DNA from: an uncultured Odoribacter sp.
GTDB taxonomy: Bacteria; Bacteroidota; Bacteroidia; Bacteroidales; Marinifilaceae
Assembly: GCA_944321165.1 (NCBI GenBank)
Contig: CALUKE010000004.1
Location: 62,001-126,000, forward strand
DNA length: 64,000 nt
Direction of reading: 5' to 3'
In this document: positions 37,284 to 47,136 of the stretch, one piece after another
Position numbering within the stretch: the first letter of the stretch is position 1
Layout: every line of letters begins with the position of its first letter
Position numbers and translations under genes: made by a program
The notes under the pieces: generated by a model
Database searches by the model: none
Seen by the model: only the letters and a program-made list of their open reading frames with translations
Told to the model about the DNA's origin: nothing

Positions 37284-38864
37284 TTAAAAATTACATCCAA
37301 CACTCAAACACATGATCATCCGGTGATCAAAATCAGAACTGTTTGTCTTTAAATAACGCCAATCCACTTTAGCAAACAGATTCGCCGTACTCCGAATGCA
37401 AAGCTGCTGCGAATAAACAGCCGAAAGATGCAGATCCGAATAATCAGCCCCCAGATAACGGGTATCTCCTGCCATCAGATCAGTGACAATCCGATATTCC
37501 GGATAATTCCCGCCATACACATAGTCTGCCTGATGATTGATATTGTATCCCCATTCCAACCCCACTAACAAGCGCCTCAAATTACGATCAGAAAGGAACA
37601 TATTCTTTTTCATATTCAAACCGATCTTGGTATTTTCCACATTTCGGGATGAAACAGGAAGCAAATAACGTTCTTCCTCCAAACGGTACCTCACATCCAA
37701 CCCCCATTTCCAAGAATACTCATTCCCCCGGGAAATGGCATATTGATAGGCCAACTTCATTTGCCGGGTCAGGTAAGTCGAACGGATACTCTTGTAATAA
37801 ATCTTGTATTCACCATCTTCTCCATCAGCCTCCCATTTTTGCAAATATTCAATACCATCAATATCCCGGTTCTCCCCGCTAAGTGTCACCAAATGCATAT
37901 GTTGTCCGGCAGTCGGGATATTAACGATCAACTGTCCGCTCCAAAGCGACTCCTTGGTCGTACCGAGATATTGCGGAGAAGTCGGGGTCGTAATGGCATC
38001 TTCCACCTTTTTGGCATACCCCAAATCCAGCAACAGATTCAGAGAACCCGCATAATTATATTGAAAACCGCCGCCCACCTGATTGCCGTTATAAGTCATA
38101 AAACGCTGGATACCGGAAGTCTCCGTCGCCATCCCCAGTCCGGAAAGCAGGTAATAGGTTTGAGGCACATAACTGTTCACCGCTTTCATCTCCAGATCTT
38201 CCCGGATACTGGCATATTCAAAATTCAAACCGAAACGATGCTTGTCGTTGACAGCCAGGACAACCCCCGGTCGTACCACAATGGTATAAAACACCGATTT
38301 GGTTCGCATATCCCGCTGTTTCGCCCCGACAGAATTCTGATAATATCCATCCAGCCCCAAAGAAAGAAAATTCCAGAACTGAGGGGTTGCCACCCTCATT
38401 TTCAGCTTATAATGCTGATTGTTCCAATTACTGGCATTAGTATCCGCCGTATAATAGGGCATTCCCCGATAGGGATCAATAATAGAAGAATTAAAATTTA
38501 CTCCCTTAATCTTATCCCGTGAATAATGGAAACTGCCCCAGGCAAAGAAATTCTTTATTTTTCCACCGCCTTCAGTATCAAAAACCATTTGATTGCCGCT
38601 ACCTCCCTGTTGAGGTCGATGAAAATTCCCGTCATAAAATTGGTATCCCAGATCGACCGAAGCATAGCGAAACGATCCGTCCCACAAAGCACCAGCAGCA
38701 TTCTTGCTCTGAGACCACAATCCCTGCATCTTCATCATTTCCAAAGCAGCCGGAGTATGCTGCCGATCAGCAGTTTTTTCCTGAGCAAACACAGCAGTCA
38801 TCACTACACTCATTCCCAGAGAACAGCAGACATATTTTATCGTATTGTGCATATTCTTTACCAT
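37284..38864 (-). CDS. Outer-membrane beta-barrel protein (DUF6850-like)
   Basis: About 526 aa from the Met before KNMHNTIKYVCC (start uncertain among three in-frame ATGs); signal peptide ends near VFAQ. The body alternates amphipathic strands with aromatic ends (RYASVDLGYQFYDGNF, NLLLDLGYAKKVED, WRYLKTNSSDFDHRMIMCLSVGCNF at the C-terminus ending in Phe), as in outer-membrane barrels. I assign it, with caution, to the DUF6850 barrel family often found beside DUF4876 proteins. It may be the outer-membrane partner of the neighbouring DUF4876 lipoprotein. Confidence 0.65.
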   Translation of the reverse strand: MVKNMHNTIKYVCCSLGMSVVMTAVFAQEKTADRQHTPAALEMMKMQGLWSQSKNAAGALWDGSFRYASVDLGYQFYDGNFHRPQQGGSGNQMVFDTEGGGKIKNFFAWGSFHYSRDKIKGVNFNSSIIDPYRGMPYYTADTNASNWNNQHYKLKMRVATPQFWNFLSLGLDGYYQNSVGAKQRDMRTKSVFYTIVVRPGVVLAVNDKHRFGLNFEYASIREDLEMKAVNSYVPQTYYLLSGLGMATETSGIQRFMTYNGNQVGGGFQYNYAGSLNLLLDLGYAKKVEDAITTPTSPQYLGTTKESLWSGQLIVNIPTAGQHMHLVTLSGENRDIDGIEYLQKWEADGEDGEYKIYYKSIRSTYLTRQMKLAYQYAISRGNEYSWKWGLDVRYRLEEERYLLPVSSRNVENTKIGLNMKKNMFLSDRNLRRLLVGLEWGYNINHQADYVYGGNYPEYRIVTDLMAGDTRYLGADYSDLHLSAVYSQQLCIRSTANLFAKVDWRYLKTNSSDFDHRMIMCLSVGCNF

Positions 38865-38902
38865 ATCATTCTCATTTAAAAACATTAAATCTATTCTCCC
38901 AA

Positions 38903-40159
38903 TTAATGACTGTAGCTCCAGGCCGGCACCTTCGTCTCGTACCGTCTTAGCTGCGGGGTTTCCTGAATTTCGAAATCCTGTGTACTATTGTTGGTATCCT
39001 GAAAAACAGGCGATCCATCCGAACGATTCCCGATCATCTTGCGCGCCACACTCTTCCCCGCATAGGTATTTCCCACCCAGGTCATGCCGGCATCCAAAAA
39101 ACCAGGCACACGCTTGGCGGTAATATCATTCTGGTTTTCTCCGCATTCCACCGCATCCAAAATATAATCAACCGGGATTCGGGCATAAAGGGTATTGTAT
39201 GAACTGGACAAATCTACCGTCTGCCACTGATCTCCGATCCACGGACGATAATCCACTTCCTCCGGCACTTGAAAGATTACATAAGCCCCACCGAATACCG
39301 AAGTCAGGTAAAAAGGCAAAGAGATCGAATTTTGTCCGTCACAATAAAACGGAATCATATTGACGGCCGGTTGATCGGGCGTCAAGGCAAAACCGTTATA
39401 AAACTCGAATTCCGCACTGGAACAGTCCACCGGGCTTTTGGGATTAAAGAGGGCCTGCTGATGGTTCAAAGCAGCTTGCGCCAAAATACAGGATTCGCCC
39501 GGCTGCAAGGGATAATCCGTTCCACTTCCGGGGAATTGCCAGATTTTATCCGCATAAACAAAATTATCCCCGTCCTCTTCCGGCCAAACCGGCAGTTTGG
39601 TCGTCGGGGCATTCGGAGTCAGGTTGGCAAAATAAAGCTTGTCCAGATAAATCACCTCCTCCGTATTGTTATACAATTCATAAAACTGATCCCGGAAATA
39701 ATAGCCACCGCTGGCCGTCTTGGAACCGCTGTAATAGACTTCCTTAAAAATCAACTTCCCAGCCACGAGGGCCCGAACAGAAATCTCCAAAGTCTTGTTT
39801 TTATCGACAATCGGGTAATTCACCGCACTCCCGTTCAGATAGTAATCCGATCCGTCTTCTGCCGAAGTTTTCCCATCAATATTGATACTGTATATGCCGG
39901 GAATAACACCTGAAATTTCAGCTTTCCCCTCCGCATCCATTTCTCCTTTCAAAGAAAGGTTCTCCGAATAATTGTCCAAACGGACCGTCAGATATTCCGG
40001 ATCGGGCAAATCGGAAATGTTGACATTCGCCTGCACGGTAATGGTCATTTTTTTGATTTCAGCAGCCTCATTGGCATTCTCAAACTGATCGACACACGCA
40101 GTCGCCAAGCAGACTGTCCCCACAAGGGAAAGCGCTATATATATTGCTTTTCGTCTCAT
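38903..40159 (-). CDS. DUF4876-type lipoprotein
   Basis: About 418 aa from MRRKAIYIALSLVG (an ATG 36 nt upstream is possible but would lack a proper signal). Lipobox ATACVDQFEN. It opens with a beta-domain (MTITVQANVNISDLPDPEYLTVRLDN, prealbumin-like) and then has a lamin-tail-like module (GYYFRDQFYELYNNTEEVIYLDKLYFANL; PLQPGESCILAQAALNH). DUF4876 proteins accompany TonB-dependent receptors in Bacteroidales; they are likely surface binding proteins. It lies between the receptor gene and the barrel gene in one operon. Confidence 0.7.
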   Translation of the reverse strand: MRRKAIYIALSLVGTVCLATACVDQFENANEAAEIKKMTITVQANVNISDLPDPEYLTVRLDNYSENLSLKGEMDAEGKAEISGVIPGIYSINIDGKTSAEDGSDYYLNGSAVNYPIVDKNKTLEISVRALVAGKLIFKEVYYSGSKTASGGYYFRDQFYELYNNTEEVIYLDKLYFANLTPNAPTTKLPVWPEEDGDNFVYADKIWQFPGSGTDYPLQPGESCILAQAALNHQQALFNPKSPVDCSSAEFEFYNGFALTPDQPAVNMIPFYCDGQNSISLPFYLTSVFGGAYVIFQVPEEVDYRPWIGDQWQTVDLSSSYNTLYARIPVDYILDAVECGENQNDITAKRVPGFLDAGMTWVGNTYAGKSVARKMIGNRSDGSPVFQDTNNSTQDFEIQETPQLRRYETKVPAWSYSH

Positions 40160-40194
40160 ATTGCTGTCTATTATAAAGTTAATTTCACGAAACA

Positions 40195-43131
40195 CTAATT
40201 GATGATTGCCGATAATTCCAAGCCGAAGAACAAGGGTATGTTTCTTCTGTCATAAGAACCGATCGAGCGTTTTTGCTTATACAGAGGACGACTGTTGAAC
40301 ATATTGTTGGCGAAGAAAGACACCCGCAAATAATCTTTGATCTCTTTGGTCAGGTGCAGATTGATACACAAGGTCGGAGGCATCGATTCCCGGATCCGGT
40401 CCTTCTGATTCACCGTCCGCATGATCGTAGCAAATTCTGCCTCTTCTTTCTGGGCCGGATCGAAAGGATACATTTGTCCGTCTTCTTTCGAAATATAGGC
40501 AATCGGAATCGAGTCATTCCCGAAACGACTCCAGTTAGCCTCTTTCCACAACACCTGGGCCCCCAGGGTCACCACAAATCCGATATCGGGAATATTATGC
40601 GTAATCCGGAAAGTAGTCGCCATCCGCTCGTAATAGTTCTTCTGCATGGCCGCCTCATAAATTCCTACATGGGACGCCTTTGCCGGATCATCGGGACCAT
40701 TCTCATAATAGGTATATCCATTATTATAACGTTCCGTTCTCAACCAGGCTCCATTTACCGACAAAGCGGTCCGAATCGCGTCAATCCGGCCGAAATTCAA
40801 ATCGAATTCCAGCCCCCGGGTATGGATGGTGATATTATTCTGCGGTGTCAGGTATTTCAAAAGCACCTTGTAAGTAGCTTTCTCCGTCAGTGTGGGTAAT
40901 GTGACTCCATCTTCCGGCAGATCCCCGCTGGTATATTGCTTGTTTTCGACCGATTTGAATGTAGTCGGCAAATAAGCCATCGAATATCCGTTATCCATTT
41001 TCTCCTGAAAAGCAGTCACGGACAAATGAGTTCCTTTAACCGTCAAATCCAATCCCAATTCTGTCTTACGATTTTTGGCTATTTCCAAAGCGTGATTTTC
41101 CGTATCAAAAACCCGGGTCGTCGTCATCATCAAACGCTGAGCTTCCGGGATCTTATCATTCGTCAGGCTCAAGAAATTGACGATTTCAAAATAAGCCTTT
41201 TCCGGATATAAATAGAGAACCGTAGGCATTTTCGCCGTCTCTCCATAACCGCCCCGAAGAGTCAACACTTTCGGTAACAGATCCAGAGAAGCGTTTATAC
41301 GTGGCGTCCAGATATCCTGATGTCCCCATAGCTTATCATAACGGATACCTAACTGCAACTGAAGATTCCGTTCGGCAAAAGTCCAGCGGAAATTCTCTTC
41401 TGCAAACAATCCCAGCTGATTGACAAAGGGAATATCGCTATACTTCCGCGGACGGAAAGAAGAATATAAACTGGTATTTACCCGATAAGGCGGAGTGGCC
41501 GGATCGAAAGTTTTTCCGTCCCCTTTATTCCCATCGCTTTTAAAATCGGCCCCGATCATAATCCGGTTATTAATCCGTTCTCCCTGTTTTACAAAATTAG
41601 CCATCAGTTTGGCAAATACATTTATCTCTTTCCCTTCTATATCATAACGGGTCAGGTAATCATTCGGCAGCATATTGGCATAGAGCTGTTCTTCTCCTGC
41701 CGGAATATTGGTCAACTTATTCCCTTGATCATCGTACAGATCCACTCCCGGACGATTGCTCAGAATCGCCCCGTCCGTTTCCGTCATCGAATATTGGTAG
41801 GTTGCATTGGTCAATAACTTCTGTTCATAACTTTTTTTATGCATATAATTCACCGCCACGGTATAGCGCAAATTTCTCCACCAGCCACAATCGATATCGA
41901 AAATACCGTTGGTATTGAAAGAGACCCCTAAATCCTGTCCCCGGCTTTTCAGCTGAGTATGTTCATCATCCGGATTTTGTTTCCGGGTATTATTCCCATA
42001 GATCAATTCCAATGAGGTATTCGAGTGCAATTTTTCATTCAACAAGATATTCGAATACATTACTTTGGCCGCCGCCCGCTGGTAATACAAATAAGACTGC
42101 ATCGGATCGGTCACATTGTAAGCATAATCACCGCTGATATTCATGCTTCCCTTTTTCCCGCCGAGATTGAATCCCTTACCGGCAGACAGCTGGTAAATAT
42201 TTTCGTTGGTTTTAAATCGCAGGCGGAAAGGCTCCTGTCCGGCTTTGGAATTGATAATCACGGCTCCGGAGGTCAAATCGCCATATTCCACGGAAGGGAT
42301 TCCCCGGATGATTTCAACCGACTCGATATTATCCGTTGAAATCGAACGGACATCGATTCCACCTGCCGGCGAAGCGGTACCTCCCAAAGCCGTAGAGGCC
42401 CCGGTAATGGCCGGACTGATCGTCTGCAGATTGGCATTGTTCGAAATCGGGGCTCCATCGCGCACAATCAAAGTCCCCAAACTGTTCATATTGGCAGCAT
42501 CCTCCTTGCCACCATCTCCCAAGCCCGGCAGACCGGAAGCTTCCGTAGCGATCATCCGGAGATTCAACTGATCGGCATACCCCAGATTCGGATTAGTCGC
42601 CAACCCTCCCGGCAAAAGCTGCATCAAATCTCCCAAACTCGTTACCTGCATGTGATCCATAGCCAATCGGGAAATCTTCGAAGAAGTAGCCTGTCCGACC
42701 TTGTTGTTCTCAGCCGTCACATTCACCTCATTCAGTCTGAAATTCTCTTCCTGTAAATAAAAACAAAGATTCGTAATCGGTCGATCCACCAAAATCAACG
42801 TATCCTGTGAAATTCGTCCCATACAACGCACAGCCAGACGTAATTTTCCCGGCTGAACACGATTCAAAACAAAAGAACCATCCTCGCGAGTCGAAGTTCC
42901 CAATAACAAATCCGGCATATAAACCGTAGCAAACGGTATCGGTCGGCGGGTTTCTGCTTCATACACATACCCAGAAATAGTGATGTCAGCAACGGTATGT
43001 TGCTTAGAATACTTCACCCCTTGATTCACCTGATGATTCTCCTCAACGAATGCCCGGGAATACCCCGGATAACACACAAACGGCAATAGTAATATCATAA
43101 TCTTCTGCCTAAAATAACACCTAACATCCAT
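40195..43131 (-). CDS. TonB-dependent receptor with carboxypeptidase-like N-terminal domain
   Basis: 978 aa. After the signal peptide (cut near YSRA) comes a carboxypeptidase-regulatory-like beta-domain (about 50-135, ITISGYVYEAETRRPIPFATVYMPD), then a plug domain (about 140-290) containing IESVEIIRGIPSVEYGDLTSGAVIINSK, and a barrel ending in LFFGLELSAIIN. It lacks the SusC features and has no SusD partner; a DUF4876 lipoprotein follows instead. Substrate unknown. It heads the operon with the beta-barrel and the C25-like trio, so they may process or import the same ligand. Confidence 0.9.
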   Translation of the reverse strand: MDVRCYFRQKIMILLLPFVCYPGYSRAFVEENHQVNQGVKYSKQHTVADITISGYVYEAETRRPIPFATVYMPDLLLGTSTREDGSFVLNRVQPGKLRLAVRCMGRISQDTLILVDRPITNLCFYLQEENFRLNEVNVTAENNKVGQATSSKISRLAMDHMQVTSLGDLMQLLPGGLATNPNLGYADQLNLRMIATEASGLPGLGDGGKEDAANMNSLGTLIVRDGAPISNNANLQTISPAITGASTALGGTASPAGGIDVRSISTDNIESVEIIRGIPSVEYGDLTSGAVIINSKAGQEPFRLRFKTNENIYQLSAGKGFNLGGKKGSMNISGDYAYNVTDPMQSYLYYQRAAAKVMYSNILLNEKLHSNTSLELIYGNNTRKQNPDDEHTQLKSRGQDLGVSFNTNGIFDIDCGWWRNLRYTVAVNYMHKKSYEQKLLTNATYQYSMTETDGAILSNRPGVDLYDDQGNKLTNIPAGEEQLYANMLPNDYLTRYDIEGKEINVFAKLMANFVKQGERINNRIMIGADFKSDGNKGDGKTFDPATPPYRVNTSLYSSFRPRKYSDIPFVNQLGLFAEENFRWTFAERNLQLQLGIRYDKLWGHQDIWTPRINASLDLLPKVLTLRGGYGETAKMPTVLYLYPEKAYFEIVNFLSLTNDKIPEAQRLMMTTTRVFDTENHALEIAKNRKTELGLDLTVKGTHLSVTAFQEKMDNGYSMAYLPTTFKSVENKQYTSGDLPEDGVTLPTLTEKATYKVLLKYLTPQNNITIHTRGLEFDLNFGRIDAIRTALSVNGAWLRTERYNNGYTYYENGPDDPAKASHVGIYEAAMQKNYYERMATTFRITHNIPDIGFVVTLGAQVLWKEANWSRFGNDSIPIAYISKEDGQMYPFDPAQKEEAEFATIMRTVNQKDRIRESMPPTLCINLHLTKEIKDYLRVSFFANNMFNSRPLYKQKRSIGSYDRRNIPLFFGLELSAIIN

Positions 43132-43184
43132 GTCCTCTATTCTTATTAATGACTAGCTTATAAAAAAATTGTTGTTTGAGGCAC

Positions 43185-43192
43185 CAAAGATA
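43185..43192 (-). promoter_or_regulatory. Putative -7 box (TATCTTTG) of the TonB receptor/C25-like operon
   Basis: Minus-strand TATCTTTG fits TAnnTTTG and lies 54 nt upstream of the TonB receptor start at 43131. No clear -33 element. It suggests one promoter for the six-gene operon down to 30635. Confidence 0.4.
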
Positions 43193-43259
43193 GCGGGTCA
43201 TCGATTGCAGAAAAATCCCCATTGTTAGGTATATTTCAAACAAATAATGGTTCAGCATA

Positions 43260-43299
43260 AACAAAAAAAAGAGACGACATTTGAATGTCGATCTCTTTT
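43260..43299 (-). terminator. Rho-independent terminator of the coiled-coil lipoprotein gene
   Basis: Arms 43267-43281 and 43284-43299 (AAAAGAGACGACATT with AATGTCGATCTCTTTT, one bulged A) form a stem followed on the minus strand by a T-rich run (about eight T). It sits 25 nt after the lipoprotein gene and upstream of the TonB receptor promoter. Confidence 0.7.
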
Positions 43300-43323
43300 C
43301 CATTAAACTATGTTTTTCCGTTT

Positions 43324-44199
43324 TTATCCCACCATCACTACCAAATATTTTGTTTGTTTCCAGAAACTGTTCTCATCACTGATCTTCAGAATCATATTGC
43401 CATCTTCTCCAGTTTCCAGCGTATAGGATTCTGCCGGATGCACGGAAAGCAGTTTGGCTTTTTTATTGTTCAAGGGAATTTCTTTCGTTTCCCGAATATC
43501 CACATCGATGAAATTTGCTTTCTGAGCCTGGGAAGAAACAATCGGCGGACAGAAAATTCCCTGACGGGAGATGACTTCCGAATCCCGCAATTCTTTCCGG
43601 GAACCGATCAGATAATGTCCCTGATGAATCGTCATATCCTGTTCATTAATTGTCATCTGTTGGCTCTTATTCGTCTTATCCAATGCCTCCACATTTTCTG
43701 TCAGATGAGCCACCTCTTCCGTCTTGGCTGCCAGCAATTGATTCTTTTCTCCCAATTGTTTGGTAATTTCATCGATCTTCTGTGCCCGCAAATCCAACTC
43801 AGCATTCAGACTGGCAATCAATCTTTTAAATTCTGCAGACTGGGTCTTGTTTTTACTTTCGAGCTTGGAAATCTGCTCTTTATAACTGGCAATCGCTTCC
43901 GTAATAGCCTTCACATCTTTTTTCAGCTGGTTCAATTGCTGTTTCGACTTGTTGTTCGCTTTATTTTCATTCGCAGCTTCCAAAGTCAACAGATGTTCTG
44001 CATCCCGCAACGATTGCATTCCAGCAGAAATATCATTCAAATCGGCCAGCATACTCTCCATTTCCGCATTTTGGGCGACCTGAACGGCACTCAATGAATC
44101 CAGACGTGCCTGTAAAGATTTATATTTCTGAGATTTTTCTACGCATCCATTCAAAAAGAACAAAGAGGCACCTATTCCTAAAATGATCAACTTTTTCAT
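43324..44199 (-). CDS. Coiled-coil lipoprotein of unknown function
   Basis: 291 aa from MKKLIILGIGASLFFLNGCVEK, a lipoprotein signal with Cys19; an ORF 30 codons longer exists but starts in AT-rich leader sequence. Residues about 25-190 are a long heptad-like coiled coil (Leu/Ala and Lys/Glu rich). The C-terminal ~95 residues form a small globular domain (GHYLIGSRKELRDSEVISRQGIFCPP; FIDVDIRETKEIPLNNKKAKLLSVHP) reminiscent of domains that recur in Bacteroidota envelope proteins, but I cannot name it. It stands alone between the lysine operon and the TonB receptor operon. Confidence 0.65.
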   Translation of the reverse strand: MKKLIILGIGASLFFLNGCVEKSQKYKSLQARLDSLSAVQVAQNAEMESMLADLNDISAGMQSLRDAEHLLTLEAANENKANNKSKQQLNQLKKDVKAITEAIASYKEQISKLESKNKTQSAEFKRLIASLNAELDLRAQKIDEITKQLGEKNQLLAAKTEEVAHLTENVEALDKTNKSQQMTINEQDMTIHQGHYLIGSRKELRDSEVISRQGIFCPPIVSSQAQKANFIDVDIRETKEIPLNNKKAKLLSVHPAESYTLETGEDGNMILKISDENSFWKQTKYLVVMVG

Positions 44200-44339
44200 A
44201 ATATTCAATTTTAAAATTCGATTTTGCCTATCCAAAGGACAAATCCGGTGCCACAACGGAATATTATAAATAAAAAAACTATATATCAATACATTATAAA
44301 AATTTCCATTGGATTTTGTGAATGGGGAAAGTGGGGAAT

Positions 44340-44373
44340 ATATACAAAAATGCTGGGGAAATATTCCCCAGCA
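44340..44373 (-). terminator. Terminator at the end of the lysine fermentation operon
   Basis: TGCTGGGGAA (44351-44360) and TTCCCCAGCA (44364-44373) form a perfect 10-bp stem with a 3-nt loop. On the minus strand a TTTTTG run follows. It lies directly after the stop of hbd (44376). Confidence 0.85.
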
Positions 44374-44375
44374 CC

Positions 44376-45221
44376 TTATTTCCGATAATCATAAAAACCG
44401 ATTCCGGTTTTACGGCCCAATAAATTGGCCCGTACCATCTTCCGCAATAAAGGATGAGGACGATACTTGGAATCTCCGAACTCTTTATAAAGCACTTCCA
44501 TGATTGCCAGACAAACGTCCAAACCGATCAGATCCCCCAGTTCCAGCGGTCCCATCGGATGATTGGCCCCCAATTTCATGGCAGCATCGATCTCTTCCTT
44601 TTTCGCCACCCCATCGGCCAAAATACCGATTCCCTCATTCACCAAGGGTATCAAAATCCGATTTACGACAAAACCCGGAGCTTCCTCTACACTGACCGGT
44701 ACTTTACCGATCTCCTGCGACAGGGCGAACACCCGGTCATGTACCGCTGCAGCCGTCAGTTGTCCTTTGATGATTTCCACCAGTTTCATGGCAGGTACCG
44801 GATTGAAAAAATGCATTCCGATTACCTGTTCCGGCCGCCGGGTTACGGCTGCCACCTCCGTAATCGAAAGCGAAGAAGTGTTGGTTGCCAGAATCGTTTC
44901 CGGCTTACAAATCTCATCCAATAATTTAAATATCTCCTGTTTCACTGCCATGTCCTCGGCAATCGCCTCAATCACCAGATCCGCATCGGCGCAATCCTCG
45001 TAACGGAGAGTATCGGTGATCCGTCCCAGAATCTGCTCTTTGGCGGCAGCCTCCAGTTTACCTTTCTCCACCATGCGGGAAAGATTCTTATCCATTGCCT
45101 TGTGGGCTTTTGCCAAAGAAGCCTCTGAACGGCCTTTCAGCAACACCTCATGCCCTGCCTGGGCAAATACCTGGGCAATGCCATGCCCCATGGTTCCTGT
45201 TCCGACAACGCTTATTTTCAT
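44376..45221 (-). CDS. hbd: 3-hydroxybutyryl-CoA dehydrogenase
   Basis: 281 aa, standard length. N-terminal Rossmann motif [20 protein letters not shown] (about 4-23), the central [12 protein letters not shown] and [17 protein letters not shown] (catalytic His-containing) segments, and the C-terminal domain with [13 protein letters not shown] and [12 protein letters not shown]. It interconverts acetoacetyl-CoA and 3-hydroxybutyryl-CoA with NAD(P)H. It is the last gene of the operon. It links acetoacetyl-CoA made from lysine's acetoacetate (through CoA transfer) to crotonyl-CoA and butyryl-CoA. Confidence 0.95.
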   Translation of the reverse strand: MKISVVGTGTMGHGIAQVFAQAGHEVLLKGRSEASLAKAHKAMDKNLSRMVEKGKLEAAAKEQILGRITDTLRYEDCADADLVIEAIAEDMAVKQEIFKLLDEICKPETILATNTSSLSITEVAAVTRRPEQVIGMHFFNPVPAMKLVEIIKGQLTAAAVHDRVFALSQEIGKVPVSVEEAPGFVVNRILIPLVNEGIGILADGVAKKEEIDAAMKLGANHPMGPLELGDLIGLDVCLAIMEVLYKEFGDSKYRPHPLLRKMVRANLLGRKTGIGFYDYRK

Positions 45222-45241
45222 ACATCTGTTTCTATAAAAAT

Positions 45242-46024
45242 TTATAAATCCTTTTTAAATGCAGGCTTCCGTTTTGCCAGGAATGCCTCCATTCCCTCTT
45301 TCTGATCGTCGGTAGCAAAACACAAACCGAACAAACCGTTTTCCAGGGCAATGCCGGTTGTCATATCCGTTTCCATTCCCCGGTTGATGGCCTCTTTCGA
45401 ATAACGGACCGCCAGCTGTGCCTTGGCAGCAATAATGCGAGCCACAGCCATACACTCGTCCATCAAAGCCTCCGGTTCGACCACTTTATTCACCAGACCG
45501 ATCCGATACGCCTCCTCGGCATGTATCACCGCAGCCGTATAAATCAGCTCTTTGGCTCTTCCCATGCCCACCAGACGGGGTAAACGCTGAGTACCGGAAA
45601 AACCGGGCGTAATGCCCAGACCGACCTCCGGTTGTCCGAACTTGGCCTTTGCAGAAGCAATGCGGATATCGCAGGCCATCGCCAGTTCACAGCCACCGCC
45701 CAATGCAAAACCGTTTACGGCGGCAATCACCGGTTTGGGCAACAATTCGATCTTCCGGAATACGGCAGCTCCCAATTCCCCAAAACACCGGCCTTCCTCC
45801 GCATTCATCGCACTCATCTCCGAAATATCCGCACCCGCCACAAAAGCCCGTTCCTCTCCCGTCAATATCACTACATCGATCCCTGCATCCCGGGCAATGG
45901 CATCCATCGCCCGATCCAATTCCTGCAAAACAAGCGTATTCAAGGCATTCAACGCCTCCGGATGATTGATTTTCAAAACACAGATACGCTCCTGCTTTTC
46001 AATACACAATTTCTGATACTCCAT
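45242..46024 (-). CDS. crt: Enoyl-CoA hydratase (crotonase)
   Basis: 260 aa from [10 protein letters not shown] (an ATG five codons upstream is possible). Crotonase fold: [25 protein letters not shown] (oxyanion-hole loop), [21 protein letters not shown] and [24 protein letters not shown], which hold the two catalytic glutamates and the oxyanion Gly. It hydrates crotonyl-CoA or dehydrates 3-hydroxybutyryl-CoA. It is the C4 step between hbd and bcd, with which it is clustered. Confidence 0.9.
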   Translation of the reverse strand: MEYQKLCIEKQERICVLKINHPEALNALNTLVLQELDRAMDAIARDAGIDVVILTGEERAFVAGADISEMSAMNAEEGRCFGELGAAVFRKIELLPKPVIAAVNGFALGGGCELAMACDIRIASAKAKFGQPEVGLGITPGFSGTQRLPRLVGMGRAKELIYTAAVIHAEEAYRIGLVNKVVEPEALMDECMAVARIIAAKAQLAVRYSKEAINRGMETDMTTGIALENGLFGLCFATDDQKEGMEAFLAKRKPAFKKDL

Positions 46025-46056
46025 ACGACTCCGTTTCAACTCATCGGTCCAACAAT

Positions 46057-47067
46057 CTATTTTTCTTCTTTCCGGATAGCAGCCAGACGCTCTGTCAACA
46101 AAGGAACGACTTTTTTCACATCCCCGACAATGCCCAAATCAGCCACTCCAAAAATCGGCGCATACTTGTCCTTGTTTACCGCAATGATAAATTCCGACTC
46201 TTCCATACCGGCCAAATGCTGAATGGCACCGGAAATACCCAGGGCAAAATACAGATCCGGACGCACCGTTTTACCGGTCTGTCCAACCTGCCGGTCATGC
46301 GGCATGACTCCGGCATCCACCATGGCACGGGAAGAGGAGACTTCGGCGTGTATTGTCTCCGCCAATTTTCCAAGCATCTCAAAACCTTCGGCATTACCGA
46401 CCCCCCGACCTCCGGAAACCAATACTTTCGCTTCCGTAATATCAATCCGGTTCTTCTGTTCTTTCACCGTTTTCAATATCCGTACCTTAAACTTCGAAGC
46501 ATCGAAACGTATCTCTATGTTTTCTACCTTACCGTCACGGCCTTCCTCTCTGGGTTTTGCCCGCATGACTCCCGGACGTACGGTAGACATCTGCGGCCGA
46601 TGCTGCTTACACATGATCGTCGCCATCAGATTCCCCCCGAAAGCCGGACGGGTCATCAACAGATCCCGCTCTTCCGAAATGGCCAGACCGGTACAATCCG
46701 CCGTCAGACCAGTTTCCAAACGGGCGGACAAACGAGGTCCCAAATCCCGACCGATGGTCGTTGCACCGATCAAGACAATACTCGGCTTGCGTTCCCGGAC
46801 AATCTGCGTAATCGCCTGTGCATAGGGTTCCGTATTGTATTCTTCCAATTCCGGTGCATCCGCACACAATACTACATCCGCACCATAGGCAATCAACTCC
46901 TGAGCCTGCCCGGCAACACCATGTCCCAGCAGCATGGCTACCACCTGTTCCTGCAAACTGTCCGCCAGTTCCCGGGCTTTTCCCAATAATTCGAGAGCAA
47001 CCTTCTGAATGACACCTTCCCGTTGTTCTACGAATACATAAACATCCTTATATTGAGATTTATCCAT
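46057..47067 (-). CDS. etfA: Electron transfer flavoprotein, alpha subunit
   Basis: 336 aa. The C-terminal FAD-binding domain is clear: SSRAMVDAGVMPHDRQVGQTGKTV, LYFALGISGAIQHLAGM, IIAVNKDKYAPIFGVADLGIVGD (about 232-312). The N-terminal half pairs with EtfB. With Bcd it accepts or donates electrons in crotonyl-CoA reduction, and Bcd/Etf complexes of anaerobes may couple this to ferredoxin reduction by bifurcation. Stop is 32 nt before crt. Confidence 0.92.
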   Translation of the reverse strand: MDKSQYKDVYVFVEQREGVIQKVALELLGKARELADSLQEQVVAMLLGHGVAGQAQELIAYGADVVLCADAPELEEYNTEPYAQAITQIVRERKPSIVLIGATTIGRDLGPRLSARLETGLTADCTGLAISEERDLLMTRPAFGGNLMATIMCKQHRPQMSTVRPGVMRAKPREEGRDGKVENIEIRFDASKFKVRILKTVKEQKNRIDITEAKVLVSGGRGVGNAEGFEMLGKLAETIHAEVSSSRAMVDAGVMPHDRQVGQTGKTVRPDLYFALGISGAIQHLAGMEESEFIIAVNKDKYAPIFGVADLGIVGDVKKVVPLLTERLAAIRKEEK

Positions 47068-47136
47068 ATTTTACTGCTATTTTTACAAAACGATCCGAGA
47101 GATGATTCATCGATTTGCTCACCTCCCGACCATCCC

